Of a DNA stretch of 64,000 nucleotides, positions 45,990-58,000 are shown piece after piece. The DNA is from Symbiodinium natans (taxonomy: Eukaryota; Sar; Dinophyceae; Suessiales; Symbiodiniaceae): contig CAJNDS010002495.1 in NCBI GenBank assembly GCA_905221605.1, forward strand, positions 329,056 through 393,055, in the 5' to 3' direction. A program made the translations under genes and the position numbers. How positions within the stretch are numbered: the first letter of the stretch is position 1; each line of letters starts with the position of its first letter. The notes under the pieces are model-generated. The model saw only the letters and a program-made list of their open reading frames with translations. It was not told where the DNA came from and ran no database searches.

Positions 45990-46840
45990 GTTCAAGCCTT
46001 CGTCGAATGGTACTTCATAATCTCTGCCACTCCTGCTCCTAGTTGGAGGAGGGGAATCTGCACACCGCCCGTGACAAAGCCACATGGCAGGTGTTCCAGA
46101 TGCTGCAACCCCAGTGCTCAGATCTGATGTTGCTGCTTCCTTCGTGCTTCCTGCTTCAAGGTGCTTTCTCTTGGAATGCTTGTTGATTTTAGTCGGTGGC
46201 CCGGACGCTGAAACACTCAGCGGGCGAGCCCACTTATATGTCTTGCAGGTCATACTTCTTTCAGCTATTCTTTTGTTGCTGGCTCAGATGATGAGAGCTC
46301 GCCTTTCATCTTGCTCGTTCTTTGATCATGGATGCATGCTCAGGACTCGGGGCCACATCTTGAGGTAGCAATGGCAACTTCTTGATCTGGCCCCAGAAGG
46401 ACACGGTGTGATCCTGGCCTGTACATATACGTGGAAATGCGTGTACATGGTGCGGGCTGCAAAGGGCTCTGCGATGATCTGAGGATGAAGACTGCAAAAT
46501 CAGAGATGTTGAAATGTTGGAAGGCAGACGCAGTAGCAGGCAGAAGAAGGCAGAAGAAGGCAGAAGAATGCACAGGCTCATTGATGATGCCACTGCCACT
46601 GGCAGTCACAAGCCCTCGCAGCGCCTCGAACATCCTCATGGCCAAGCCATGGCGTTTTTGCCTCTGGTTCTACGCCCGAATGGGCCTCAACCGAACTATA
46701 TGTTAGCGACGCTTCGCGATGTCGCGGAGAGGGGGTAAAAAGAGCCTGCCGGAGGCCGCCCCCCCACAGATACCCGAAGTTGCCTGCAAAGTCGCCTATG
46801 GACCTGCTTAGAGTCTAAGAAAGTCCATCACCGACTGCTT
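45990..46840. other. No gene confidently recognised
   Basis: Short frames on both strands. GGCAGAAGAA is repeated about three times near 46540-46570. Confidence 0.4.
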
Positions 46841-46844
46841 CGGG

Positions 46845-46953
46845 GAGGAGCCACGCGCGGAAGCTGAGCGGCGCCAGGTCTATGCCGCGGCCACAGATCA
46901 GTACAGCAGGGCTCTGGAAGGGTTCCTCAGCCCCTCGCTGCGCTGCCCTAAGT
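46845..46953 (+). CDS. Candidate helical exon
   Basis: A frame without ATG reads FGEEPRAEAERRQVYAAATD then QYSRALEGFLSPSLRCPK and stop. It is clearly protein-like and too short for ordinary ORF calls. It could be an exon of the gene containing the OTU halves (otubains have a Y...F helix just before the EFC motif), or of a TPR/MIT-type protein. That link is a guess. Downstream to 47480 other short frames look partly coding (VWERCILERADDWSMCGGIS at about 47225-47360). Confidence 0.35.
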
Positions 46954-47481
46954 GACATTGTGCATATATGTTTCTACTTCTCAGGGCTATACAGTCTGCA
47001 GCCTCGCTCTGCAGGAGGCCTTCAACAACACCGCTCAGGGCTCAATTGTTCGGCTCTTAGAGTCTTAGAGTTTTAGAACTTCTCCTTTTCCTGCCCCCCC
47101 CGCATGGGCTTCGCTCCAAGGACGAGGCCTGCATCCGAGCAATCCGGCACCTGACAGCACGGCACGAGCCCAAGCGGACCAGCACTGCAGAGAGTACATG
47201 AGAGTACAAGAGATGCTCCGCAGTGTTTGGGAAAGGTGCATACTCGAGCGAGCAGATGATTGGAGCATGTGCGGCGGCATCAGCTTTCGGACACTCTGCG
47301 AAGTGCAAGGCGCCGCTGCCTCTTTTCTTGATGCCCCACTGCAAGCTCAGAAATGCGATTGAAAAAGGAGCTTGAGGAGCGTCTAGCAATGTGAACGACT
47401 GAGAGGCTGCTTCCGAATGCTTGGGGCGCGAAGTGATGCCAGTGCCTTAGGGCCTTCCTACACCATCATCCCCACCGAGCG

Positions 47482-49143
47482 ATGGCTCGGGCTCTTTTCA
47501 TCCTCGCTGCTGCGGCATTTCCATCGGTGCAATCAATTGACAATGGGCTTGGCCGCACTCCGCCCATGGGGTGGCGCTCCTGGAACTTATTTGGGGCAAA
47601 TGTCAACCAGACCTTGATGCAAGAGATCATGGATGGCATGGTTTCCAAAAAGCGCTCTGTGGACGGAGTTCCCACCTCGCTTTGTGACCTGGGCTATTGT
47701 GATGTGGGCTTGGATGACAACTGGCAGGACTGCCATGCAGGTCATAAGTACTCCTATCACGACGACTCGGGAAAACCTATTGTGCAGCTGACGCGCTTTC
47801 CGAACATGACGGCCATGACGGATCATGCGCACAAGTTGGGCCTCTCAGCCGGCTGGTATGGGAACAACTGCATCTGCCGCGAGATTTGGGTCACGGACAA
47901 CATGTACCACGAGGACGTTGCGGCCTTGACCGCGTTTGGTTTCGATGGAATAAAGCTGGACGGCTGTGGCCGACAGATGGATCTGGACAAGTGGGCAAGC
48001 CTCATCAACGAGACCGGACGAGCAGTGATGATCGAGAATTGCCACTGGGGCATGACAGTGCCTACGGAGACCTGGTGCCCATGGAATTTCTTCCGGACAT
48101 CTGGGGATGTGCGGGCATCATATGGCAGTGTCGTGGGCAACCTCCAGACCACAGTTCAATGGGCCCAGAAGAACTTGTCCAGGCCCGGCCTGCCCATGCA
48201 CTCTTAGCTGAAGTACGAACCGTTACGAGGTTACGAACTATCTAATATGACCGTGAGTAGCAGATGCCAAAAGAGGTGCCAACCGTAGCTTCCCAGCTCA
48301 GTGCGTGTTGACTCCTGAGGCCCGGATGCTGGGCATACCCAGACATGCTGGAAGTTGCTTGGACCCCAAAAACGAGACAACAGATCGAGCCCGCAGGATC
48401 TTTAGACTCAAGCCATCTCAAGCCTGTATCCGGAAAAACTGCAACCCTAGAGCCCCCCAACATCGCTAGGTTGGCTGCAAGCACGGCCCGGGTGGCGCGA
48501 GCGACCCTGGCCTCAGCTACCACGAGGCTAGGAGTCACTTCAGTGCATGGGCGATTGTCTCTGCGCCTCTGACGCTCTCGATGGATGTGAACAACGACAC
48601 CATCATGGACGAGGTTTGGGACATTGTCTCCAACAAGGAAATCATCGCCGTCAATCAGGCGTACGCGGGCCATAGCGGAAGCCCATTCAAGCAGGCCCGC
48701 TCTCATGTGGAGCTGGAGGACCTTTGGGTCTCTCTGATTCTTGTATGGGCTATAGGGCCCTAAAGGGTTTTGTGCCACGTCTAAGCATTGTTTGGGGTTC
48801 ATGGTCTGAAAAAGGGACGTTCTTTGTGAAGGACTTCAACATGCTGCTGCAAGGCGTTGTTGTGCCCCATTGGGGCAGGACACCGCAATGGCAGTTTTTC
48901 TACAAGCCCGTGGGCGATGGAAAGATTGCGGTGCTCCTGATGAATCATGACAAGTCGGCGCACGACTTGATACTGAAGTTCAGCGATGTCCCAGGCCTGA
49001 CTTGCCAAAAGTGCAAGGTTCGTTGCCTGTACATACACAAAGACTTGGGAGATCATGAGGACAACTTCACTGCCCAAGCAGTGCCCTCGCATGACTCGCG
49101 TATGTTTATGCTGACGCCTGTCGCCGAGGCTGTCTACGTGTAG
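47482..49143 (+). CDS. GH27 alpha-galactosidase-like glycoside hydrolase
   Basis: Secreted hydrolase expected to release terminal alpha-galactose (or alpha-N-acetylgalactosamine). The model has four exons: 47482-48182, 48320-48356, 48482-48718 and 48832-49143. They join in frame to 428 residues, a normal GH27 length. Residues 1-18 are a signal peptide. The family hallmarks are TPPMGWRSWNLFGANV (27-41), CDVGLDDNWQD, the nucleophile in GIKLDGCG (Asp160), NCHWG, and the acid/base in FFRTSGDVR (Asp209). Further hallmarks are CWAYPDMLEV, SYHEARSHFSAWAIVSAPL, DEVWDIVSNKEIIAVNQ and WQFFYKPVGDGKIAVLLMNH, with a beta-sandwich tail. The introns start with GC (48183), GC (48357) and GA (48719) and end in AG. 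The first is bounded by the direct repeat AGGCCCGG. The ATG is chosen because the signal peptide follows at once. Plant and fungal enzymes share this plan. Confidence 0.93.
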
Positions 49144-49280
49144 AGCGCGCGTCTGCCCCAGGATGTGGGTGTTTGGCCAGCATCTTGACGGAAAAAAAAA
49201 GACGCGGAACTCGCACCCCATGGCTTGCTATGGCTTGCTGAACCACAACTGGTGTCTTGAAGCTCGTTGCAGATCTCCAG

Positions 49281-50334
49281 GACTGGGCACTCCCGAGGAC
49301 TTCTGTGACAAGGCGCCGTCACATGGGAGCCCACATTTGCACTTGCATCGCTGCCAACATCAGGTAGTGCTTCCTATGCATGTCGAAGCGGAGTCCGTGA
49401 TCTCCTTAGAGAGAATCTTTGTCAGGTTTCCGATGCCCTGGTAGACTAAGCGAAAGCGAGTCCTTAATTTCTTAATGGCAGTAGCACTTTTCCTGTCTCG
49501 TGCGTGCCATGGCCCTTTTTCAATGCATCTCAGCAGGGTGTTACTTTTGTGTGTGCAGAGGTGGTGATGAATGCGGTGGTTGCTGCTTTGGACGTGAAGC
49601 TTCGGTTGGCGCTGCTCCACAGGAGACTGGACTTGTGTTTATGTTTGTTTATGCTTGTTTACGTCACAAAATGAGTGGTGCAGTCGGGAAGGCTGGGCAA
49701 GTGCTGGGGTCTTCGGGAGGAGCGAGCAGTCTGGACTTGTGTTCGAAGACTACACGCCACCTGTGCGCGAAGGACAGACAGGGCATGTCCTTTGGGGCTT
49801 CTGTGCCAGCCTCCTCCATCAGCTGCTAGGACAGCAGCCAGTCGAAGAGCTCGACTTTGTGATCCACGTGCAGCTGCGGCAACGCCCCTGGACGTGCGAG
49901 TCCGCGTAGTCTGCTCTGCTTTGAAAGCTTCGCTTCACGACAAGGCCAGGTCACTATGACCTCCTGTATCTTGAGCTTGATATGCTCGATGAGACTCCCA
50001 CGTCCCCTGCAAGGCTCGAGGGAATCTGATGTGCGTTGAATGTCCACGGGTCCAAGAAAGCTGGCAGGCGAGCCACCATGGCTTGTGATGGTTATGGTCA
50101 TGCAGGCAAGGCCGTCTGTCTCTGTTCGCTTGCTGATCTTGCTGTTCTTCTGCACCGGAACCTGAAAAGCCCGAAGACGATGATGCCTCTCTTGGATCAG
50201 AGCGTGCTCTGCACAAACACATCGAAGCACTCGAGCCGCCTCGAAGGGTTATAGAGATTGGAGGGTTTTGCCGAGTTAGCAGTGACAGTGATTCTTCAGC
50301 GAAATGCGTGATGGATGAAGCTAGCTCTTCCTGA
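49281..50334 (+). CDS. OTUB-like OTU deubiquitinase, C-terminal half
   Basis: Segments in otubain order: 49281-49312 LGTPEDFCDK, 49364-about 49390 VVLPMHVEA (matching the family's EFC...V.PM..E), 49561-about 49622 VVMNAVVAALDVKLRLALLH (family ALxxALxVxL), about 49720-49878 SEQSGLVFEDYTPPVREGQT then PVEELDFVIHVQL, and from 49945 RPGHYDLLYLELDMLDETPT. RPGHYDLLY carries the catalytic His. A further acidic segment, about 50145-50334, reads EPEKPEDDDASLGSERALHK then HIEALEPPRRVIEIGG and TGA. Fitted introns are 49313-49363 (GC), likely 49623-49719 (GA) and 49879-49944 (GC). The cysteine-bearing N-terminal half is absent here, because the GH27 gene ends only 138 bp upstream. A matching half lies at 41100-41625. 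It is therefore either a split gene with GH27 inside an intron or a truncated copy. Confidence 0.72.
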
Positions 50335-50618
50335 GGTTTACTTATCGGGATTCAGAGTAGAGTTTAGAATTTAGAGGTGCCAAAAGTTTCTTTGAAACGA
50401 TGGTGAAACTGACATGTGAGGCATTCAGAGGTACTGTAGCAGCTGACCGCATCTCGCATGATTCCAGCCCGATACACAAGAGGCAGCGACTTTGCAATGA
50501 CAAAGTGTTTTGGTGCGGACAAATCCAAGCATACCATACTTTTACAGCCTCGTTGCTGCACTCGCGAAGAGCTTCCCCAAAGAGCTCCCTGAAAAAATGA
50601 TATCGAGTTTACTTGGGG

Positions 50619-50705
50619 ATGCGCAGGATGCAGGAGGAGAATGAGCATGAGCAAGAAGAGGCACATCCTGAGGATAACGTCGCGCTCAGCGGTGTGGCAG
50701 CGTAG
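50619..50705 (+). CDS. Short acidic exon or ORF
   Basis: Twenty-eight codons from an ATG: MRRMQEENEHEQEEAHPEDN then VALSGVAA and TAG. The composition resembles the acidic tail of the preceding OTU gene, so it may be an alternative last exon. Confidence 0.3.
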   Translation: MRRMQEENEHEQEEAHPEDNVALSGVAA

Positions 50706-50709
50706 CATC

Positions 50710-52640
50710 TGATTTGAAGACTAGGTGTAGATCGAAAAATCTTCACTTCGAACGCCCCACCGAAAACCCAGGGGTTTGTGATGTACCTCTGCCGGATTCT
50801 CTGTTGGATTCGCAGAATTGTCCGCTCCAGGGGCGGGTACTTCAGGGATGCTCTGCAGGATGCCCTGGGGCGGGCACTCCACACCTAATGGGCAGGATTC
50901 TTTGGGGTAGGAGACCCGGACAAGGAGTACAAGAGACGCGCGTGCGAGGAGAATGCCGGAGTATCTCCCGGCACACATACACAAACAGTGTGTGGAACAA
51001 TCAGGCGACATCTTAGGCCGATGGATAACTAGAGGATGAACAATGAACACCTGGCAACATCTTGGGATCTGGCAGATCTGGAAGCCCGCATCGTCCACTC
51101 ACCTCCGTGTTTGCCAATGATTGTGAACAAATCCCTTCGTCCTGTGGAGGAATCAGCTTTTCTACGCTCAGTCCAGCCGTGGCCTTAGTCAGACAGAGCA
51201 AGGCCGCCGTGCTTGAGGCACTTGACGTTGTTAGCTGCTGTTAGCTTGGAGGCTCACACCCTGGACCCTGACGGAGTAGGCCCGCAAGTGTTCTCATGAT
51301 CGCCACTCCTGTCGGAAATTGGACGATTGCCTGACTTTGTGCAGGTACCCCCACCCCCTTAAAAATGTAAAATGTGGGGAGGGGGCGCATAATTGTAAAC
51401 GCTTTTACTTTACAATTTTGCATAACTGGCGCCCGAGGAGTGCCGCAAAATCACGGGGGGCCCAAAATGTAAATTACAATGTCAGCATCCCCCCCCTCTA
51501 AGGGGGTGGGGGTGTGCAGGTCATTTCAGATGAAGCTGCTTGGAGGACTGCAGGGCGTTGAGTGTCCCGATGGCATCTTGTTCCCAGACCGTCCTATGAG
51601 GACAAGACCGAACCAGCGGAGCCGGCGGAGCAGTTTCACCTCTTATCATAGCTGCGCCAGGAGATCGCTGTGCGCTCCATGGGCCCAGGGCGGTGTCATT
51701 TCTGCTGCTTTGCCAGTTGCTAACAGTGTCCTGATCGGCTTCTTACCCAGATATCCGATTTCGGTTTGCCTCCGGCAAGGTGTTACACGCTTCTGGGTGC
51801 CTTCTCTAAAAAGTAGCACGCAGCTGACAGGCGAGCACTCGGGGATGGGGGCTCAAAAAGCGCTACTTCGTGCTTGAGGTTGTTTGATGTACCGTTTTGT
51901 CGTGTGGCGTGGAACGCAATTTTTCTGGAAACGTGCTGTTTGACAGGGTTATGTACCCATGGCGCCCACCCAGTAGAATCAGCTTGGATGCCTTGTTGGT
52001 TTGGCAGCGGTACTCAGTACAAGTTCTCTGTCAGGACCTGAAAGCAACATAAAAAGCGGCACATGGCATTTCCTGTCTTGCCATGCCATTGGGACATGGG
52101 CACAGTGGTCAGTTCTGCTGCGCGTGTGTCACCAGCAACAGCACCCCGGAGTGGCAAGGTCCAGCGCTCGAAGGATGTCATGAAGGGAGGCTACCTAACA
52201 GACATGTGCCATCCTCTTTGAGCCGCTGCCTCTCGCAATTCCCGGACGAATTCGGGGGCGCACAAGGGCCTCGTACGTACAAACGCTGTATGTGCAAGAG
52301 CTGGCAGCAGCAAAACAGTCCCTCTCTGCCAGTTGCGATGCTGAGCCTGTTTGACTTGACCCGGTGAGACACAGCTCCTTCGCAGGTAGTGATCTTGCGA
52401 GGTTTTGGGAATGCAGATATTGACCCGTACTGCCAGCCTGCTTAAGGATCCAGGGTGCTGCAGAACCCGTGCACCTTGCGGTGAGAGCCAGGATATCCTT
52501 TGACAACAACACGCTACCTGGCATCACCGCGGCAGAGGCATGTGAGGGTTTATAAAAGTTTGCCGGATCGGCTCACGGTTCTCGGACGTTCTCGGACGTT
52601 CTCGGGATGTTCTCGGACTCTCCTGCTGGTAGTCCCCTGG
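50710..52640. other. No gene recognised; contains small repeats
   Basis: Overlapping frames on both strands at 50710-51020 (the - strand frame 50609-50884 and + frame 50714-51016) cannot be resolved. 51350-51490 is T/A-rich with dispersed AAATGTAAA words. 52578-52620 holds four copies of GTTCTCGGAC. No domain is recognised. Confidence 0.45.
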
Positions 52641-52768
52641 TGAGTGCCAGTTTTTCCATGGCAGATCTCCGTGTCTGGGTATTGTGGGTTTCAGGTTGGC
52701 CGCTCGTTGGTCAGGGTTCGATCGGGTATTTGTCACGGCAGCTCTTGCATCATTGACATTGGCGTGGC

Positions 52769-53763
52769 GTGTGTGCGAGGCTTCCCAGTTCAATGGGTTC
52801 TACCAGCCAGCAGCTTCAGCTTGTCGACCACACTGGTGATGCGCAGTATCGGCAAAGTTCCGGCAAAGTTGGTTCAGCAAGGTTTGAGCCACTCTTTTAC
52901 CACAAAAGCTTCGATCGCTTCGTTCCCTGGGAGCAGCGCGAAAAGGTGGGAGCAGTGGAGGGAGTGCAGGAAAGCGAGACGTGATGTCTGGAACTGTTGG
53001 GACTGTGCCGGCCAGACAATGGTCTTCAGCTGCACTCTTGGCTGCAGCGCTTACAATACGACAGCAAAAGAGGCAGCATTTGCTGCTTTTGTCAAGAGCA
53101 GAGCTGTCCGCTTATCCCCAGCCGAGAATCAAGAAATCACCATGCGTGCAGGTGAAGCTGGCTTTGGTACATGCCTCGCTCGACGGCAAAAGATACAGCT
53201 GGCGCGAAGCCCTGTCACATCTAGTTCGAATTTTTGCTTCAGGCTCTCTCTCTCTCTCTCATGTCGTGGCCAAAGGTATTTGACCGAGATGCGAGATGAA
53301 GATGCGAATTCACCGATCATTTATGCTAGAACAAAGCGAGTTCCTCAGCTTCTGGCGCTGGACCTTGATCGTGTCGGATCCATCGCTGATCTCAGCGAGG
53401 CTTAGAAAGTCCCCGACCTACCGTGTTCCTTGGTTGACGGTGACGCCTGGTGGTGATTTGAAGCCCCGGGATTTGGAGGCGTCCTCTGCGCTGCAGAACC
53501 AAAGGATATCGAATGACCATCCTGCCGTCGGTGCTTGGCAGGATGTCGACATCATCACAGCCTGGGATGCCTTGCGCTTTGACACTCCGTTAAAGTGGGG
53601 TGTCACCGCCGCAGCCTCTGATTTGTCGCGTCTTTGTGTGATGTTACCATGCATTTGTCGGCCTGAGGCCGTCATAGTTGGAGCCATTGTGCTCTGGTGT
53701 AGATCGAGACTCGTCTGCAAAGCTCTGACGCTATCGCGCGCACTCTATCGCATTTTGCTGTGA
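52769..53763 (+). CDS. Unidentified multi-exon gene
   Basis: Coding-like + strand segments are: 52790-52985 (GSTSQQLQLVDHTGDAQYRQ, then EPLFYHKSFDRFVPWEQREK), 53045-53145 (YNTTAKEAAFAAFVKSRAVR then LSPAENQEITMRA), 53278-53405 (YLTEMRDEDANSPIIYARTK then RVPQLLALDLDRVGSIADLS) and 53425-53700 (VPWLTVTPGGDLKPRDLEAS, then WQDVDIITAWDALRFDTPLK and WGVTAAASDLSRLC). Segments change frame, consistent with introns. A (CT)n-rich tract at 53246-53262 precedes the third and may be a polypyrimidine tract. No family is recognised. Stop and start positions are those of the open frames and are uncertain. Confidence 0.45.
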
Positions 53764-53769
53764 GAGATG

Positions 53770-55080
53770 GCATCACATGCCAGCACATGGCAGCCGAAGC
53801 TCCAGAGACCCTCTGAGGAAGGAGAAGGACGACTAGAACATCTGACTTGCAAGAGCTGTTGCCTTAACGCAACTCTGTTGCGACTCGCTCTGTGTATGCC
53901 ATTGCCTCTGACACTTTGCTGGGACTTACTCCCGGGTCTCTGTACGTGGCAACTGCTTGGCCATGTCATGAGTGCAGAGTGCAGCAGTCAACATGCGGGC
54001 ACGTGCGGGTACATGGAAAAGATCTGAAAGCAGGTAAGCTGTGGATCGAAGGGGCATGAAAGGGCAAGGCTCTGTCCAGGCATATCCAGCCCAATCCTGG
54101 CAACACTGCAACACCGCTGCCTGGATCAAGCCGGACTAAGCTGAACTCTCAACAAATCTTGGTGTGGCTTCCCAGTTTCTCACCATTTGCCCAAGCACAG
54201 AACAGCGTAGGAGCTCAAGTGTGGAATTCGCCAGAGAGCGAAGTGTCCACTAGTATTTGCAAGCTAAGTTGCTTCCTGCTTGACTGTCAGCTTCCAACTA
54301 AGTCATTTCCTGAGCAAGAAAAGATTGGCTCATAGTCAGTGACGTGTGCGGCTTTCTATGCACTGCCAGCATGGACCTGCTGAGCAAGGGGTCCCACCTT
54401 CAGACGCTTCGGACTTTATAGTCCTGACCTTGCTCTGGTGTGTTGGCTTCAGGTACAAGTTTCTTTCCGAGCTTGATGATCCGAAAGCAGAAGGGCCCTC
54501 ACTGGACCTGGAGTCATCGTTGGATGGCCCTTCGCCTGGATTGAGAGTCGACCCAAAGCACCAGGCTTGTTGCTGTACCCTGCATGACCGCATCGCATCT
54601 CCGCTTGCTTGCATAAACACGTGCAAGCCATCTAAGGGCCTCGTACCAAGCACTTGCCATCTAAGAGTCTTTTTAGTGCTTGCCTTTCCGTTTGTCTGCG
54701 ACGCCTGAGGTGTGGCAGAGAAATGGCTTGGATGGGCGCGAGGAAGGGCGCAAGTGTGCATAACATGAATAAAAGATGTCGCCATTGCAAGGAGCAAATC
54801 CGGCCGAGAACTCTTCGAATGCGGAGGGACAGCGTCATCGCCTCTTCAGCGAGGACAGCGCCGGAGAGGCACAGGTGGGACACAGTGACAAAGCTTCGTA
54901 GCTGTTTATTTTGCCGGCCAGGATCGGCCACCGATGGAGCTGCACACCATGTCTGTTGAGTCTGAGCCAGGCGGGGATGCGAATACTGCCGCAGCATTCC
55001 GGTCCCAGTGTTTTGAGAAGAGCAAAACACATGCAGGTGCGAGTGCAGAGACACAAGTTGGCGATGCGACACAGGAGTGC
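53770..55080. other. No gene confidently recognised
   Basis: Frames on both strands overlap (for example + 54346-54708 with ELDDPKAEGPSLDLESSLDG). A real exon is possible near 54470-54560, but nothing fixes the strand. Confidence 0.4.
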
Positions 55081-55084
55081 TGCA

Positions 55085-58000
55085 CTTGACTTTCACACAC
55101 ATGACATGTTCGGCGTAGTTTGCACAAAGCAGGAGTCGGCGGACGTAGCTGGAGGCCTTTCCGCTCCTCCCGCCTCTGACGTGCTTGACGGCGCCTTTCA
55201 GGGGAATCCTTTTGATGAGATTCACAATCCTGCAGCGGGTCCAGACCCGTCAGAGTCACAGCAACTTCCTGCCGACTTTCCACAGCCGGTGCCGGGCGAA
55301 ACTGTCCAGTTTGCTGAGTCTGCGGAGTGCCCCGAAGGCGAAGGCCAAGGCGAAGTTGCTGTTTCGGTGTTCTCTGCAGCTGATGCTGAAGCGGCTGCAC
55401 AGCAGCCTGACGACACAGCTGCGGGGTCGCCCACGAAAGAGGACGTCGAGGAACAAGTGGACACAGCGGACACAACGAACTTGGAAGCGGTGCATGAAGT
55501 CCAAGCAGAAGCCGTTGGAGCAGAGCCTGAGAAGGCTGATCCGGCAGGAATCAGCGCAGATTCCTCGCCGGAAGTGAGCGCAGAGAGTGCCGGATGCATC
55601 GTGCATGAACTGAGCACGTATCTTGGCAAAAGCTTTCCCAGCTCAGCTTGCTTTTGAAGCCTTTGTCATGCCGCTATGCCCTGTCCGATTGGCCGAACAC
55701 TTGCCCTGTACTTATTTCTTGTATTTCTCAGCTTCCGTTGCCCATGCTTCACGTTTTGGTAATTTCAGTACAATCTGCTCAGGCAGCGCGAACATGACGA
55801 TGCCATGGCAAATACAGTCGAAGTCTGCAGGGAGGGTGCTCCGACCGAGCAGGCTGAGGCAGTGGCAGGCTCGGGCTGTAAAGCTTCGTGGCAAATGCCG
55901 CAATGCTGCAAGTGTCGGTCATTTTCTTTCTCTCTGAACATCCCTGAAGCATTTCTGAACATGTGCAGGCGAAGAAACTCTGCAGCAAAGCCTTTCCGAG
56001 GACCAGTCTGCCGCAGGGGCCGGAGGGGCCCTAGAGGCCCCAGCGCCTATGCTTGAGAGTCCAAACGTGGCCAGCCCCAAGGCGCAGGAGCTTGAGGACA
56101 GCCTTGACCAACCATCAAGACATATCAGAGCGCAGGATACACATATGCTGGATACATGTGCGTAGATGGGGCCCTTTTGCGACAAAAGGTTTTGTGTCAG
56201 ACGAATTCAGCACTTATGTATGTATGTATGTATGTATGTATGCATGTATGTATGTATACATATGTATATTTACATATATTCAGTATAATCTTCTTGAATG
56301 TTGCCGCGGCCTTGCTCGCTGGAATTGCTGCAGGAGTCTTCCGGCTTGCAGAACGAAATCTTGCAGCTCCGTGCACAGCTTGACGATGCACACGGCCAAC
56401 TCAAACAGAGGGAGCGCCCGAGCTGATTAGATGTGCTGGGCCGGCTTGGTTCAGGCTTCAAGATCCAGAAACTACAGATAAGACCATGTCAGCATATTTG
56501 GTATACAGTTTGTCCATTGCCCATGGTTTAAGGCGACAGCTCGCAGACCTTTCCAACGTCTTGGCTGACATGGAAGCCCGAGAAGTGGCGCGTCGAGACC
56601 AGACGCAGACTGTGCGAACGAAGGCGTGCCACCATGTGCCACCATGTGTGCCACCATGTGTGACACCATGTGTGCCACCATGTGCCTGTCCATTAGCAGC
56701 TTCCAGCTCATTGTCTTTATGTTCCCACGGGGCCCGAATTTGGTTGAGGCGACTGAAGCCGTGCGGGCGGCCGAGCGCGAGATGCAGAACGCGCGCAAGC
56801 GGGCGGAGCAGGCGGAGGCCGATGCAAACGGGGAGCCACGGCTGATCGTGTCCAATCCAGCGTCATTGAGTCATTTTGAGTCCGCTTGCTTTCGCGCAGG
56901 TCAATGAACGGCGGCTGAAGCAAGAAGTGTGGGCCCTGCTGGACACTTCATGGCCAGAACGGGTAGAGAGTTTTCTGGTGAATCTCGGTGCAAGGCGCGG
57001 GATATGGAGCAAGAGCTCCACAAGGCTCAGTACCGAAGTAGATACGAAAAGATCGAAGACATCGCAGTGCTGCTCACCTTGCGTGGGATTTTTCGATGTT
57101 TCGACTTTGGGGGCGGGGGGGGGGGGGGCGCGGCACATGCAGGCTGTGCAGCTTTGAAAGCCTGCAGGAGGCTTGGAGGGAGCGAATCAGAAAAGCCGAG
57201 TCGAAGGCGCAGGAAGCGGAGAAAGATGCGCTACTCAGCTGGCCAGAGGGGTTGAACGATGGTGGACCTGTCAGCACTGCTCGGCGGCACTGCACCGTTT
57301 GAAATCAATCATGCTAAGATGACTTTATGACGTTTTTATGACCCAAGGAAAGACGCCGCGGCTGCCAGTTCCGCAGAACTCGCAAAGTTGAAGGCTCGGA
57401 TGCGGGTGCAAGCGACTCGGCTACGTCCAAACCACAGTGTGCCAAAGTTGTCTCGGCTCCATTGCTCGTTTCGACTCATCTGGCATCTGTGGCCTTGTGC
57501 ATCCAGACGCATCCGACCTTGCCGACAGCATGCATACAATGGTTGGTTCCGTCTGTTATCGCAGGACCGTCATTTTGTGTTTGCTGCTTCTCTAGCACTC
57601 TAGCAGAGGTAGGAATTAGCATGAGCGCAGATCCTGTGTGGCATGGGCGGACTTCCATGCGCTGTAGGGTCGTACCGTAGTAGTCGACGGAAGGACGGAA
57701 CCAAACAATTCTCGACTGACCGCGTGCAATCTAAGCGCTCCGGACGCTCGGCGATCTCGGCGTCGCTCAAGGTCGCTCGTGATGCCGAGCGACACCGAGT
57801 GAAGACGAGTGACGCGAGGTAGCGATGCCAGTGTTGTCCTCGTCTTCGCCTGTCATCGCTCGTTTTCGCCTGTCTTCGCTCGTCTTCGCGTGGTCGGTCA
57901 CTCGACGTCACTCGGCGTCACTCGGCGTCACTCGACGTCACTCGGCGTCAGTCGGCGTCACTCGGCGTCACTCCGCGTCACTCGGCGTCACTCGGCGTCA

